Assembly (NCBI GenBank): GCA_965201155.1
Contig: OZ241752.1
Coordinates: 682,001-746,000, forward strand
Direction of reading: 5' to 3'
Source: JANQOH01 sp965201155
GTDB lineage: Bacteria > Pseudomonadota > Alphaproteobacteria > UBA7887
DNA: 64,000 bases
Positions 8,781 through 17,811 of this stretch are shown here, in pieces. The position numbers were made by a program, and so were the translations under genes. Under the pieces are notes generated by a model that saw only the letters and a list, made by a program, of their open reading frames with translations, ran no database searches and was not told where the DNA came from. The stretch's first letter is position 1; each line of letters begins with the position of its first letter.

Positions 8781-10069
8781 CAAGCCACCCGCACTGAAAT
8801 GCGATGCATCGAGTTGTTCAGATATCCTTTCGGGTTCCACGCAATCGCAAAGGGCTGGCTGATTCCGTTCGTATCGGTCGCGCGCGCCCATATTTCGTAA
8901 TACCCGCTCTCCGGGAAGGTGAGAGCCGCCTGCCAGTGCTGCCACGCATAGGGGTTGCGCGGCGGGCGAAGTGCGGCCTGCGCCCATGTCGCCCCGAAAT
9001 CGATCGAAACATCCACCCGCGCCACCTCATCGTCGCCGGCCCACGCATGTCCACCGATCTCCAAGGTTCGTTCGTGAATCGTCAGGCCGGTCTCCGGCGT
9101 CGTGATCAGCGATTTCACCGGCATGGCGTGGATGATCCCCATCGCTTCGTCGGGCACTTTCTCTCCCGGCTCCACCGGATATTCCGGCACGCGATACGAA
9201 CTCCCGGTCATCTTGGCTCCGTCATGAACCTGATCGCGAACCCATACCCGCCGCAGCCATTTCTGGGAACACGAACCCGGCCAACCAGGAACCACGAGCC
9301 GCAGCGGCGCGCCATTCATCGGGTGAAGTTCCCCGCCATTCATGCCGAAAGCAATGAGATTATGCCGGTTCATGGCCTTTTCGATCGGCACACCGCGTGA
9401 CAACGGCAGTTTTTCCGGTACGCCGGAAAGATGCGCGTCCGCGCCTTCATGCGCCGTATAGACTGCAGCCGGCTTGACCCCCGCAGCGGAAAGAACATCG
9501 GCGAGCCGCACCCCGGTCCATTCCGCGCATCCGACTGCGCCCACCGTCCACTGGTTGCCGCGCGCCGGTGGATCAAAAAACGCTCGTCCATTGCCGCCGC
9601 ATTCGATCACAAGCTGTTCCGTCACGACCTCGAAACGGCTGCGAAGATCGCCAATGCTGAGCTCCAGCGGGTTCTCTACCAGACCGTCCACAGTCAGTTG
9701 CCATGACGCGGCGTCCGTCGACTCCGGCACAAGCCCGTTATTGCGAATGAAATGCCGCGCGGTCGGTGTCACATCGTCATTCAGAAGATGTGCCGGCGTC
9801 TCCGCATTGACAGGCAGATCGTTGAGAACTGTCAGCCCGTCCTTGCCGGCAATGGCAAGCGGCCCGGCAGCGAGTGCTTCGGGAAGAAACCCGCGCGGCA
9901 TGTTGCGGTGAAACGGAATCGCCGCCCCGATCAATGCTGCCATGCCAGCAATCCCGGCTCCCTGCATAAACCTGCGCCGGTCCGACGGCGCGCCGGCATG
10001 CTCGTCAATGCCGACCGCATCCCCGCGTTGGTTCGAATGCCGGTCCGGTTGTCGAGAGTCACGCGTCAT
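8780..10069 (-). CDS. sorA: periplasmic sulfite dehydrogenase, molybdopterin subunit (SorA-like)
   Basis: 429 residues from the second of two adjacent ATGs (10069), which is well spaced from GGAGG; the upstream GTG at 10081 overlaps that ribosome site. A twin-arginine signal (SDRRRFMQGAGIAG) fits export of a folded molybdoenzyme. The sulfite oxidase fold is shown by LVIECGGNGRAFF with the probable Mo-ligating Cys at about 157, by AVGCAEWTGVRLADVL, by GAPLRLVVPGWPGSCSQKWL, and by a C-terminal dimerisation domain ending IWARATDTNG and WNPKGYLNN. It oxidises sulfite to sulfate. Such enzymes detoxify or exploit sulfite released from organosulfonates or from thiosulfate. Confidence 0.92.
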   Translation of the reverse strand: MTRDSRQPDRHSNQRGDAVGIDEHAGAPSDRRRFMQGAGIAGMAALIGAAIPFHRNMPRGFLPEALAAGPLAIAGKDGLTVLNDLPVNAETPAHLLNDDVTPTARHFIRNNGLVPESTDAASWQLTVDGLVENPLELSIGDLRSRFEVVTEQLVIECGGNGRAFFDPPARGNQWTVGAVGCAEWTGVRLADVLSAAGVKPAAVYTAHEGADAHLSGVPEKLPLSRGVPIEKAMNRHNLIAFGMNGGELHPMNGAPLRLVVPGWPGSCSQKWLRRVWVRDQVHDGAKMTGSSYRVPEYPVEPGEKVPDEAMGIIHAMPVKSLITTPETGLTIHERTLEIGGHAWAGDDEVARVDVSIDFGATWAQAALRPPRNPYAWQHWQAALTFPESGYYEIWARATDTNGISQPFAIAWNPKGYLNNSMHRISVRVA

Positions 10070-10204
10070 CATCGCCTCCACTGTTCGGGAAATACGCCGG
10101 GTCAGGGAACCGCCGCAGCGCCTGCATTTCGTTCGTCAATCTAGCACATCACGCCTGCACGTGCATGGCGCATGGGGACGGGTGCGGTGTTCAGCCGGCC
10201 GCCA

Positions 10205-11101
10205 TCATCTTGCCGAAGGCCGCCCACGCGCCGCTGCCTCGGCCAGCAACTCCGCAAGGCCGGAAACCGCGCCCTCGGCAATACGATCCGCCACCGCGCC
10301 CCACACCCTGTCGAGACTGCCCGCCAGCACCGCGCCATTCTGATCAATGGCGCCGACCTCGACCCCGTCGGCCGCGGCGACTTGCCAGTGAATGGCGACG
10401 ACGTCGTTGATGCCGCCTGCCCGGCGCGTGACCGCGCCGAGCAGGTGCAGCACCCCCGGTCCGGCCGGCGCCAATGCGAAACCAGCGCGTACCAGCGCCG
10501 CCCGAACTGCGTCCGCCAGCGCTTTATCACCGTCGCCGGGTGCGCCTGCAACCGCCACGGAAACCGCCGCCATTGGCGCGGCTTCCGCCGGCGGCGCCGG
10601 CGCGTCGCGGATTAATGCCGCCAGGCGCGGCGCGGCTTGCGCGGCCAGTTCAGCCGCCAAGGTCGGGCCGCCGTACCACCAAGCCGCGCGGCCTCCCGGA
10701 ATTTCTTGATCCATCAGCCCGACAACCATGTCGTCAGCATCGACCAACCGCCATGTCAGCGACGGCGCGCCAGCGCCTCCATGATTGAAAATCGTCTCCA
10801 GAATCACGGTCTCGCGATTGGCGGATTGCGCGCTGGCAGCAATATCCAGCGCCGCCAGATGCTGCACCACTGCCTCGCGCAGCGCCTGGTCAAATTCCGC
10901 CGGCGCCTCGGCCACGCCGGCGACGAAGATGCCGTGCGCGTCCAGCCCCGAAGCGCTGTAAATGTCCGCAAGATCGGGTCGCGTCCCCGTACCCGCCAGC
11001 CCGTCCCGAAATACCGCCGGGCGCGCCTGGCAGGCCGCAAGCGACACACCCAGAAGAATCAGCCCGGAGAACCGACGCCAGCGCGTCAGGACAGGAAACA
11101 C
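10205..11101 (-). CDS. putative lipoprotein of unknown function
   Basis: About 298 residues if translation starts at GTG 11101. An ATG further up (11248) would overlap pgeF by about 100 bases and bury the signal sequence. From the GTG the protein begins FPVLTRWRRF, then a hydrophobic run ending VSLAAC, a lipoprotein signal. The mature part is Ala-rich, with two similar halves that mention IHWQVAAADG and LTWRLVDADD segments; this may reflect a duplicated domain. I do not recognise the family. It lies behind pgeF in the same direction, and a tiny membrane ORF (11086-11154) overlaps its start. Confidence 0.6.
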   Translation of the reverse strand: MFPVLTRWRRFSGLILLGVSLAACQARPAVFRDGLAGTGTRPDLADIYSASGLDAHGIFVAGVAEAPAEFDQALREAVVQHLAALDIAASAQSANRETVILETIFNHGGAGAPSLTWRLVDADDMVVGLMDQEIPGGRAAWWYGGPTLAAELAAQAAPRLAALIRDAPAPPAEAAPMAAVSVAVAGAPGDGDKALADAVRAALVRAGFALAPAGPGVLHLLGAVTRRAGGINDVVAIHWQVAAADGVEVGAIDQNGAVLAGSLDRVWGAVADRIAEGAVSGLAELLAEAAARGRPSAR

Positions 11102-11154
11102 GACGCAAGCAGGATCAACACGAACGCCACCAGCATCCAGGTCAGGTAGGGCAT
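11086..11154 (-). CDS. possible 22-residue single-span membrane peptide
   Basis: The ATG at 11154 overlaps the end of pgeF, and the reading frame encodes MPYLTWMLVAFVLILLAS plus four residues, almost entirely a hydrophobic helix. It overlaps the proposed GTG start of the following lipoprotein. It could be a leader that couples translation, a real small membrane protein, or chance. Only length, position and hydrophobicity support it. Confidence 0.25.
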   Translation of the reverse strand: MPYLTWMLVAFVLILLASCFLS

Positions 11155-11933
11155 GGCAGCAAGGCGATCGCCGACAGACAGCGTCCGTAATCCGCTTCCC
11201 CGCGATGGCAGGCGCGGCGATAGCTGAAAAACCGCACCGCGTTGGCATAGGTATCCAAGCCGACTTCTTCGGTCAGCGTAACACCGGCCCGGCGCAGCCT
11301 TTGCGTGACATATGCTGAAAGGTCGAACTGCCAATGCCCGGCGCGCGCCCCGGATGCGAAAAAACCGTTGTCACCGCTGTCGTGCGCGAGCACGGCTTGC
11401 CGCAAATCCGCGCCCACCTCATAGGACTGCTGTGCGATGCAGGGACCGACCGCAGCCTGGACATGCGTCTTCCGCGCCCCCAGTGCGGTCATCTTTGCCA
11501 CCACTGCCTCGACGATCCCGCCCACGGCGCCGCGCCAACCCGCATGAGCCGTAGCAACAACACCGGCATCAGCATCGGCAAGCAGTACCGGCGCGCAATC
11601 CGCTGTGAGCACGCCCAGAACGACCCCCGGGGTCCTGGTCACCAGGCCGTCAACGCGCGCGGGCGCGCCGGGCGGCGTGCCCTCCACTACCAGAACCTCG
11701 CGTCCATGCACCTGGTATCCGGTTACCAGAAGCGCGCCTGCCAAGCCCAGCGCGGCAGCCGCCGCTGCGCGATTGGCCTTCACCGACGCCGGATCGTCTC
11801 CGGAGCCTGGGCCGCAATTCAATGACTGGTATAGCCCCTCCGACACACCCCCGCGCCGCGAAAAAAATCCGTGCGCAACCCCTGACAAACCGCCAAGGCC
11901 AGCGGCCTTGAGGGATTCCGGCACCGCGTTCAT
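11142..11933 (-). CDS. pgeF: peptidoglycan editing factor / purine nucleoside-active laccase-domain protein
   Basis: 263 residues, typical of the YfiH/PgeF (DUF152) family. Motifs visible are GFFSRRGGVSEG and LNCG near the N terminus, QVHG near residue 75, LTADCAPVLL, AHAGWRGAVGGI and VGPCIAQQSYEVG. The His and Cys residues in these motifs form the metal site. Family members hydrolyse mis-incorporated Ser-containing cell wall precursors or act on adenosine and inosine. Its ATG overlaps the methyltransferase stop by four bases, giving a compact lgt-methyltransferase-pgeF operon that is common in alphaproteobacteria. Confidence 0.93.
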   Translation of the reverse strand: MNAVPESLKAAGLGGLSGVAHGFFSRRGGVSEGLYQSLNCGPGSGDDPASVKANRAAAAAALGLAGALLVTGYQVHGREVLVVEGTPPGAPARVDGLVTRTPGVVLGVLTADCAPVLLADADAGVVATAHAGWRGAVGGIVEAVVAKMTALGARKTHVQAAVGPCIAQQSYEVGADLRQAVLAHDSGDNGFFASGARAGHWQFDLSAYVTQRLRRAGVTLTEEVGLDTYANAVRFFSYRRACHRGEADYGRCLSAIALLPCPT

Positions 11934-13021
11934 GGCGGGAATCCCGCTAGCGCCGGACCTCCGGGGGCGCCCAGCGCGAGCGCCTGAAAAAGCCTTCCCA
12001 TTTCCTCCGGCGCGGTAAGGCGCGCCAGCGCCGCATCGATTGTCCGTGCTGCCGCCGGCGCGGACCGCTTCAGATTCGCGGCGCGCACGGCAATGCCCAG
12101 CGCCGAGAGAAAATTGCCCTGCCCGACCGGGCCGTGAACGGCCGCACCTGCCTCTCGCGCGGCCCGCGCCAGCGCGGCAAAATCCACCCGCGCCGAGATA
12201 TCCGCGTCACCCGGAGTCTCCAGCCACGAATGCCGCTTGTGACGGCGCACGGCGTGGAGACTCTCCCCGCCATCTCCGCCATAATCGATGATCAAGGCCG
12301 CGCCGGGCCCGGCCGTAACGCGGCGCGCAATATCCCCCGCCAGAGCAAGCGACGCCAGACTCAATGCCGCAACGGCGCCGCGGCGGGCGGATTCGGGCGC
12401 CTGCCCCAAAGCCTTCAGCGCTCGCAACGCCGGCGTGGCGCCGGGCGCGCAGCGCAGCGCGAGCCTCTCGCCGTCTTCCGCCAGTCCCACCAGACGTTCG
12501 CGCCAGCCGGCCTCGGTGGCAACGAATTGATGAGCCGGCAGCGCATCGAACAATTCATTGGCAACCAGCAACATGGGGCCGTCGGGTACATCGGAAAGGC
12601 TTTCGTGCCACACAGTATCTACTTCCTTGAGGTTTGCTGCTTGCACCTTCCGCAAGGTGGGGCTGATCTCCACCAGATGAAGTCGAATCGCGCGGCGAAA
12701 CCCGGGCGCTGCCGCCGCCGCACGCAGCATGTCGGCCATCATCGTGCCACGCCCGGGGCCGAGTTCGACCAGCAGCACTGGGTCCGGCGCCCCCAGCCGC
12801 GCCCACAAGTCCGCACACCATGCGCCAATCAGTTCGCCAAACATCTGGCTGATCTCGGGCGCCGTCACAAAGTCGCCGGAACGCCCGAACGGGTCTCTTG
12901 AGTCCGCGCCCCCGTAATAGCCGCTGCTGCGGTCGCCCAGCGCCAACGCCATGTAATGCGCCACCGTAATCGGTCCGGTTTGCTGCAGGCTCCGCCGCAG
13001 GCGCGCGGCAAGCGCCGTCAC
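11930..13021 (-). CDS. SAM-dependent methyltransferase, MidA/NDUFAF7 family (DUF185)
   Basis: 363 residues from GTG 13021, which overlaps the lgt stop by four bases (GTGA). The ORF extends further upstream, but that part lies inside lgt. Motifs: PITVAHYMALALGD, GYYGGADSRDPFGRSGDFVTAPEISQMFGELIGAWC, the SAM-binding LVELGPGRGTMMADMLRA, and LLVANELFDALPAHQF. These are characteristic of the family; mitochondrial NDUFAF7 dimethylates an Arg of complex I subunit NDUFS2, and bacterial homologues are likely protein arginine methyltransferases. An NDUFA9-like gene also lies in this window (56663-57622). Operon with lgt and pgeF. Confidence 0.9.
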   Translation of the reverse strand: MTALAARLRRSLQQTGPITVAHYMALALGDRSSGYYGGADSRDPFGRSGDFVTAPEISQMFGELIGAWCADLWARLGAPDPVLLVELGPGRGTMMADMLRAAAAAPGFRRAIRLHLVEISPTLRKVQAANLKEVDTVWHESLSDVPDGPMLLVANELFDALPAHQFVATEAGWRERLVGLAEDGERLALRCAPGATPALRALKALGQAPESARRGAVAALSLASLALAGDIARRVTAGPGAALIIDYGGDGGESLHAVRRHKRHSWLETPGDADISARVDFAALARAAREAGAAVHGPVGQGNFLSALGIAVRAANLKRSAPAAARTIDAALARLTAPEEMGRLFQALALGAPGGPALAGFPP

Positions 13022-13815
13022 GACTTTCCGGGCCGCCGCGCCCGCGCAATCAACCAGATACCCGCAATCACCATCGGCAGCGAAAGAAGCTGACCATAGG
13101 TGGCGCCGCCGAGCAGAAAACCGATATGCGCATCCGGTTCCCGGAAGAATTCGCACCCCGTGCGTGCGGCGCCGTAGCCGGCAAGAAAAATACCGCTCAG
13201 GAGACCTGACCGCGCGCCGCCGCGCGCCGCCAGTGCAACCCATGCCAGGACGGCAAATAACACCAGGCCTTCAAGAAATCCTTCATAGAGCTGGCTCGGA
13301 TGCCGCGGGTCCGGCCCGCCGCGCGGGAAGTAGACTGCCCAGGGAACATCCGTTACCCGCCCGAAAAGTTCACCATTGATGAAGTTCGCTATGCGCCCGA
13401 AAAACAGCCCGGGCGGCACCGCAACCAATACCGCGTCGGCGACCGCAAGCAGCGGCGCGCCCTCCTTGCGCGCGAACCACAAACATGCGAGGCCGACGCC
13501 GACGACGCCGCCGTGGAACGACATGCCGCCCTCCCATATGCGAAGAAGCATCAGGGGATCAGCAAGAAAACCGCTGAACTTGTAGAACAGCACATAGCCG
13601 ATGCGCCCGCCGAAAATGACACCCAAGGCCACCGCAAACAGGATGTCGTCGATCTGACGGACATTGAGCGCCACCGCCCCGCGCGCCGCGAGAAAGCGGG
13701 CATAGCGCCAACCCAGAAAAATGCCGACAATATAGGCGAGCGCATACCACCGAATTACCAGCGGGCCGAGTTCCACCGCCACGGGGTCAATCGCGGGAAA
13801 GGCAATCGCGAGCAT
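13018..13815 (-). CDS. lgt: phosphatidylglycerol:prolipoprotein diacylglyceryl transferase
   Basis: 265 residues, polytopic inner membrane protein. Signature segments are IRWYALAYIVGIFLGW near the N terminus, GGMSFHGGVVG near residue 95, the family motif GRIANFINGELFGR, and HPSQLYEGFLEG, with conserved His, Arg and Glu. It attaches diacylglycerol to the lipobox Cys of prolipoproteins, the first step of lipoprotein maturation. It starts with ATG 13815 and is divergent from the ubiK-like gene. Confidence 0.96.
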   Translation of the reverse strand: MLAIAFPAIDPVAVELGPLVIRWYALAYIVGIFLGWRYARFLAARGAVALNVRQIDDILFAVALGVIFGGRIGYVLFYKFSGFLADPLMLLRIWEGGMSFHGGVVGVGLACLWFARKEGAPLLAVADAVLVAVPPGLFFGRIANFINGELFGRVTDVPWAVYFPRGGPDPRHPSQLYEGFLEGLVLFAVLAWVALAARGGARSGLLSGIFLAGYGAARTGCEFFREPDAHIGFLLGGATYGQLLSLPMVIAGIWLIARARRPGKS

Positions 13816-13891
13816 GACCGTGATTTAACAGCCCGCGCCGAACCGGTGCAAGGAACGCGGCGAAAGCAACCGCCGCGCACAGGGAGAACCG

Positions 13892-14158
13892 ATGACGATG
13901 CAAAAGGACAGCAGCATGTTCACCGACCTGGCGCGCCTCGCGGACGGCGCGCTGGTTTCTGTTGGCGGCTTGCGCACGCAGGCGGAAGCACGTGTGCGCC
14001 AACAGTTGGAGGCCATCCTTGGACGCATGGACCTGGTACGCCGCGACGAATTCGAGGCGGTGCAGGCAATGGCGGCAAAAGCGCGAGAGGAAAATGAAGC
14101 CCTGGCCGCCCGCGTCGCGGCTCTGGAAGCTGCTCTTCGCGACAAAACCCGACCATGA
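13892..14158 (+). CDS. UbiK/BMFP-type accessory factor (membrane fusogenic coiled-coil protein)
   Basis: 88 residues. Ubiquinone biosynthesis accessory factor UbiK (BMFP, formerly DUF526) proteins are short, amphipathic at the N terminus and coiled-coil at the C terminus. Here an N-terminal amphipathic stretch (FTDLARLADGALVSVGGL) is followed by VRQQLEAILGRMDLVRRDEFEAVQ and a heptad-rich tail (AREENEALAARVAALEAAL), which fits well. The start ATG 13892 has AGGGAG upstream. The gene is divergent from lgt and heads a short run with ybjN-like and proC. Confidence 0.85.
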   Translation: MTMQKDSSMFTDLARLADGALVSVGGLRTQAEARVRQQLEAILGRMDLVRRDEFEAVQAMAAKAREENEALAARVAALEAALRDKTRP

Positions 14159-14266
14159 AACTTGCACAGGTGAAGGATATTTGCCACATATGCGGCTCTA
14201 CATGATATTGTGGGAGGTGAAACGCGCACCACAATATCAGTGGTAGGTGCGCCGCGGGCCAAGCTG

Positions 14267-14785
14267 ATGGAGAATGTTGCGGTGGCCGACATCTCGACGC
14301 TTGACAGCAACCTCTCCGACCAACCCATCGATCTCGTGGAAGCGCTTGCGACAGCCCATGGCTGGTCTTTCGAACGGTGCAACGAGGCTGAAATCGCCAT
14401 CCGCCTCAGTGGGCAGTGGTGCGACTTGCGGTACTGGTTCGCGTGGCGCCCGGATATTTCATCGCTGTTCGTCTCCTGCGCGCTGGACACCAAAATTCCG
14501 AAACCGCACCGTGACGCGGTCTGGCCGCTGCTCGCCCGCATCAACGAACGCCTGTGGCTTGGCCATTTCGAACTATGGGCGGACGATGGATGGCCAACAT
14601 TCCGTTACACGCTGCTCAGCGGCAATATCGGCCCCATCGGCACCGATATCCTGGAAGAAGTCATCGATGCCGCCCGCGCCGAGTGCGACCGCTACTACCC
14701 TGCATTCCAGTTTGTCATGTGGGGAGGGGAAGATGCTGACGGCGCCATCGCCGCATCGTTGATCGAAACCCAGGGAGAGGCATGA
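14267..14785 (+). CDS. YbjN-domain protein (type III secretion chaperone-like fold)
   Basis: 172 residues from ATG 14267; in-frame GTG codons at 14210 and 14240 are alternative starts, and a GGAGGTG at 14212-14218 favours one near 14240. Motifs ATAHGWSFERCNE, WCDLRYWFAWRPD, FVSCALDTKIP, INERLWLGHFELW, and ECDRYYPAFQFVMWGG match the alphaproteobacterial YbjN (DUF1790-like) group. The biochemical role is not established. YbjN proteins are thought to act as protein-binding regulators or chaperones. Its stop overlaps the proC ATG by four bases, a conserved pairing. Confidence 0.85.
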   Translation: MENVAVADISTLDSNLSDQPIDLVEALATAHGWSFERCNEAEIAIRLSGQWCDLRYWFAWRPDISSLFVSCALDTKIPKPHRDAVWPLLARINERLWLGHFELWADDGWPTFRYTLLSGNIGPIGTDILEEVIDAARAECDRYYPAFQFVMWGGEDADGAIAASLIETQGEA

Positions 14786-15621
14786 GCATGAGTGCAGACG
14801 GCGCCATTATTCTGGTTGGCGGCGGCCGCATGGGCGGCGCCTTGCTTGCCGGCTGGCTCGACAAGGGCGGAATCGCAGCCGGCGACCTTGCGGTCGTGGA
14901 GCCTGACGAAGCCACGGCTGCGCGCCTGCGCGCAGAGCACGGTGTGCAGGTGGCGGCATCGCCCGCTGACGTGGCGCTGGACCGCCCGCCGGTGCTTGTC
15001 CTGTTCGCCGTGAAGCCGCAAATCATCGGCGCTGTCCTGCCTGCCTACGCCCAATTTGCACTGCTTCCGGACCCGCCGGTCTTCCTGTCGATTGCGGCAG
15101 GCGCTACGCTTTCCGGCCTTGGCGCCGGCCTCGGAATGTCGGCCGCTATCGTTCGTTCCATGCCAAACACGCCCGCGGCCATCGGGCGCGGCATCACCGT
15201 GGCCTGCCCCAATGCACATGTACAGCCCGCCATGGCCGAGCTGTGCACTCACCTGCTGGGAGCTGTCGGAGACGTCGCCTGGATCGAGGATGAGACCGCC
15301 ATGGACGCGGTAACGGCCGTTTCAGGCAGCGGTCCCGCCTATGTGTTCCTGTTGATCGAGTGCCTCGCGGATGCGGGTGTTGCGGCGGGTCTGGAACCAG
15401 CATTGGCGGAACGACTCGCACGGGCCACCGTCGTCGGTTCCGGTGCTCTCGCAGGCTTGTCCGATGACACCGCCGCGACATTGCGCCGAAACGTCACCAG
15501 TCCGGGCGGAACCACGGCTGCCGCTCTGGAGGTTTTGATGGCCGATGACGGCCTTGCGCCGCTGATGAAGGCAGCGGTGCGCGCCGCCACAGAGCGCAGC
15601 CGGGCCCTCGCTGCCGGTTGA
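14782..15621 (+). CDS. proC: pyrroline-5-carboxylate reductase
   Basis: 279 residues. The enzyme performs the last step of proline synthesis, reducing pyrroline-5-carboxylate with NAD(P)H. The Rossmann start is ILVGGGRMGGALLAGWL. Further motifs are VLFAVKPQIIGAVLP, IAAGATLSGL, VRSMPNTPAAIGRGITV, the signature TAVSGSGPAYVFLLIECLADAGVAAGL, and NVTSPGGTTAAALEVL. Length is normal. Translation is coupled to the ybjN-like gene by an ATGA overlap. A second ATG lies two codons downstream. Confidence 0.97.
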   Translation: MSMSADGAIILVGGGRMGGALLAGWLDKGGIAAGDLAVVEPDEATAARLRAEHGVQVAASPADVALDRPPVLVLFAVKPQIIGAVLPAYAQFALLPDPPVFLSIAAGATLSGLGAGLGMSAAIVRSMPNTPAAIGRGITVACPNAHVQPAMAELCTHLLGAVGDVAWIEDETAMDAVTAVSGSGPAYVFLLIECLADAGVAAGLEPALAERLARATVVGSGALAGLSDDTAATLRRNVTSPGGTTAAALEVLMADDGLAPLMKAAVRAATERSRALAAG

Positions 15622-15637
15622 GCGACACCCGCGCGCT

Positions 15638-16645
15638 TCACGCCATATCGATCACCAGCTTGCCGAAATGGCCGGCCGCGCGCATGGCGTGATACGCCGC
15701 GCGCGCATCCTCGAAACCGTAAGCCTCTTCAATGACCGGTTCCAGCGCGGAGGCTCCGATGGCGCGGTTCATGGCTTCGAACATGGTGCGGCTGCCAACG
15801 TAAATGCCATGAACCGTGAGTGACTTGCGCATTACCGCCGTCGGGTTCGCGGCGCCGCGGGTAAGTACGCCGATCAGCGCGACGTGACCGTTCACGCGCA
15901 CCGCCTCGATGGAGCGCTCGAAGGTACCGGCGCCGCCCACTTCGATGACGTGATCAACGCCGACGCCATCGGTCATGTCGCGGGCCGCCTCGTGCCATTC
16001 CGGCGTCTCCCGGTAATTCAGCGTCTGCCAGGCGCCGAGCCGGGCTGCGCGCTCCCGTTTGGCCTCGCTTGACGAAATGACGATGGCGCGCGCGCCGTGC
16101 ATGACGGCAAATTGCAGGGCGAAGATAGAAACTCCGCCCGTGCCGATCAGCAGTACCGTGTCGCCGCCCTTGACCCCGCCTTTTTCCACCAGCGCGTGCC
16201 ACGCCGTGAGCGCCGCACAGGGCAGCGTCGCAGCCTGTCGATAGTCCAGATGAGCGGGAATCTTCACCACACCGTTTTCCGCCAGGATCACTTCTTCCGC
16301 CAGGACACCGTCCACAGCGCCGCCGAGAGCACTCGCCATGGCTTTTTCTGTGATGGCCCCGTCATCCCATTCCTGAAAGAAACAGCTTGCCGCGCGGTCA
16401 CCCGGCTGCACGCGGGTGACGCCGGGGCCGACATCAAGGACGTCTCCGGCGCCATCCGAGTTCGGTATGCGTGGATAGGGAATATTTCTTTCAGCGGGGG
16501 CCTCGACCGTCAGCAAATCGCGGTAGTTGATCGACGACGCCCTCATGCGAACCAGCACTTGCCCGGGTCCCGGTTCCGCCCGCGCACGAGGAGACAGGGC
16601 CAGCGCATCGATGCCGTCGTTGGAGATGATTTCATACGCTCGCAT
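15638..16645 (-). CDS. NAD(P)-dependent alcohol dehydrogenase (medium-chain, zinc-independent type)
   Basis: 335 residues of the MDR superfamily. A GroES-like N-terminal half (GPGQVLVRMRASSINYRD) is followed by a Rossmann half with GTGGVSIFALQFAVMHGA. The Cys-rich structural zinc loop and the usual catalytic GHE zinc motif are missing; LAENGVVKIPAHLDYRQAATLPCAALTAWHAL is typical of the zinc-free quinone-reductase-like branch. Substrate unknown. It is the last gene of the minus-strand run that starts at 21183, and converges with proC with only 16 bases between. Confidence 0.88.
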   Translation of the reverse strand: MRAYEIISNDGIDALALSPRARAEPGPGQVLVRMRASSINYRDLLTVEAPAERNIPYPRIPNSDGAGDVLDVGPGVTRVQPGDRAASCFFQEWDDGAITEKAMASALGGAVDGVLAEEVILAENGVVKIPAHLDYRQAATLPCAALTAWHALVEKGGVKGGDTVLLIGTGGVSIFALQFAVMHGARAIVISSSEAKRERAARLGAWQTLNYRETPEWHEAARDMTDGVGVDHVIEVGGAGTFERSIEAVRVNGHVALIGVLTRGAANPTAVMRKSLTVHGIYVGSRTMFEAMNRAIGASALEPVIEEAYGFEDARAAYHAMRAAGHFGKLVIDMA

Positions 16646-16681
16646 GTCGGGATCCCGGGTTTGGCAATGGGAAAAAGCAGA

Positions 16682-17776
16682 TCATCTGGCGCGGTGTGCG
16701 TTCAGCGCGGGCCAGTCGAAAGTGATGCCGTGGCCGGGGCGGTCGGGCGCTTCGGCCATGCCGTCGACGATTGCCAGCGGTTCGGCCATGAATTTTTCCA
16801 GACCAAAGCCGTGAACCTCCAGATATGCGGCGTTGGGCACGGCAGCGAGCAAATGCACATGCACATCGTGCGCCCCGTGCGACATGACCGGCAGACCGTG
16901 CGCTTCGCACAACCGCGCGATTTTCATGAACGGCGTGATACCGCCGCAGGTTGTCAGGTCGGGCTCGGGGAAATCCACGCCGCCAGCGGTGATCAGCGCG
17001 GTAAATTCCGCCAGCGTATGTAGATTTTCCCCTGCTGCGAGGGGAATCAGGCCAAGGCTGCGCAGATGTGCATAGCCGGCGAAATTGTCGGGGCGAATCG
17101 GTTCCTCGACCCATACAAGGTCGAATTCCCGCAACGCGTGCAGCGCGCGCATTGCCTGGTCCACGCGCCAGGCTTCATTGGCGTCGGTCATTAATTCGAT
17201 GTCCGGGCCGAGATGTTCCCGCATGGCGCTGACGCGGGCGATATCCTCGGACAGTGCGGGGCGGCCGAGCCGCATCTTGACGGCACGGAAGCCCTGCTGG
17301 AGGCTGCGGCTGGCGCCTGCCAGCAACTGGCCCAGCGGAAAATTCAGATCGATATTTCCGGCGTAGGCCTTCACTTTCGGGTCATGGCCGCCCAGCAGCC
17401 GCCACAGGGGCTCGCCCAGCATCCGTCCGCGCAAGTCCCACAAGGCGGTATCGACGGCGGCGAGAGCGAAGGTCAGCGGCGCCCCGCGGCCCGCATAATG
17501 GTGCGCTCGCCACATGCGCTGCCACAGCCACTCGATGCGAGCGGGGTCGGCGCCGCGCAGGGCGTCAGTGAACACGCGCTCGATGATGGCCGCCGCCGCG
17601 GCGCCCTGACCAGGCATCATCACGGTGTAACCGACGCCTTCGGCGCCGCTTGAGTCGTGAAGGCGCGAGACCACCATGTCGAACGCGCTCATTACGCCGG
17701 TGCTTGCCGCCTGGACGGGTGTGGGAAGCGGCACGCAATAAAGGTCGGTCTGGATATGCTCAATGGCCATGGCCAC
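16682..17776 (-). CDS. enolase-superfamily enzyme, mandelate racemase / muconate lactonizing type
   Basis: 364 residues. The capping domain is followed by a TIM barrel with the acid-base and metal residues in order: the Lys of RAVKMRLG (a KxR variant of the usual KxK), Asp of LMTDANEAW, Glu of VWVEEPI, Glu of LAAGENL, and the His-containing MSHGAHDVHVHLLAAVPNA. This pattern points to an acid-sugar dehydratase or racemase of the mandelate racemase group. The substrate cannot be named. It lies between an alcohol dehydrogenase gene (36 bases downstream) and the GYF_2 membrane genes. Confidence 0.88.
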   Translation of the reverse strand: MAMAIEHIQTDLYCVPLPTPVQAASTGVMSAFDMVVSRLHDSSGAEGVGYTVMMPGQGAAAAAIIERVFTDALRGADPARIEWLWQRMWRAHHYAGRGAPLTFALAAVDTALWDLRGRMLGEPLWRLLGGHDPKVKAYAGNIDLNFPLGQLLAGASRSLQQGFRAVKMRLGRPALSEDIARVSAMREHLGPDIELMTDANEAWRVDQAMRALHALREFDLVWVEEPIRPDNFAGYAHLRSLGLIPLAAGENLHTLAEFTALITAGGVDFPEPDLTTCGGITPFMKIARLCEAHGLPVMSHGAHDVHVHLLAAVPNAAYLEVHGFGLEKFMAEPLAIVDGMAEAPDRPGHGITFDWPALNAHRAR

Positions 17777-17811
17777 CCCTTATCGTGGATTCACCGTGTT
17801 TCGCGGGCGTG

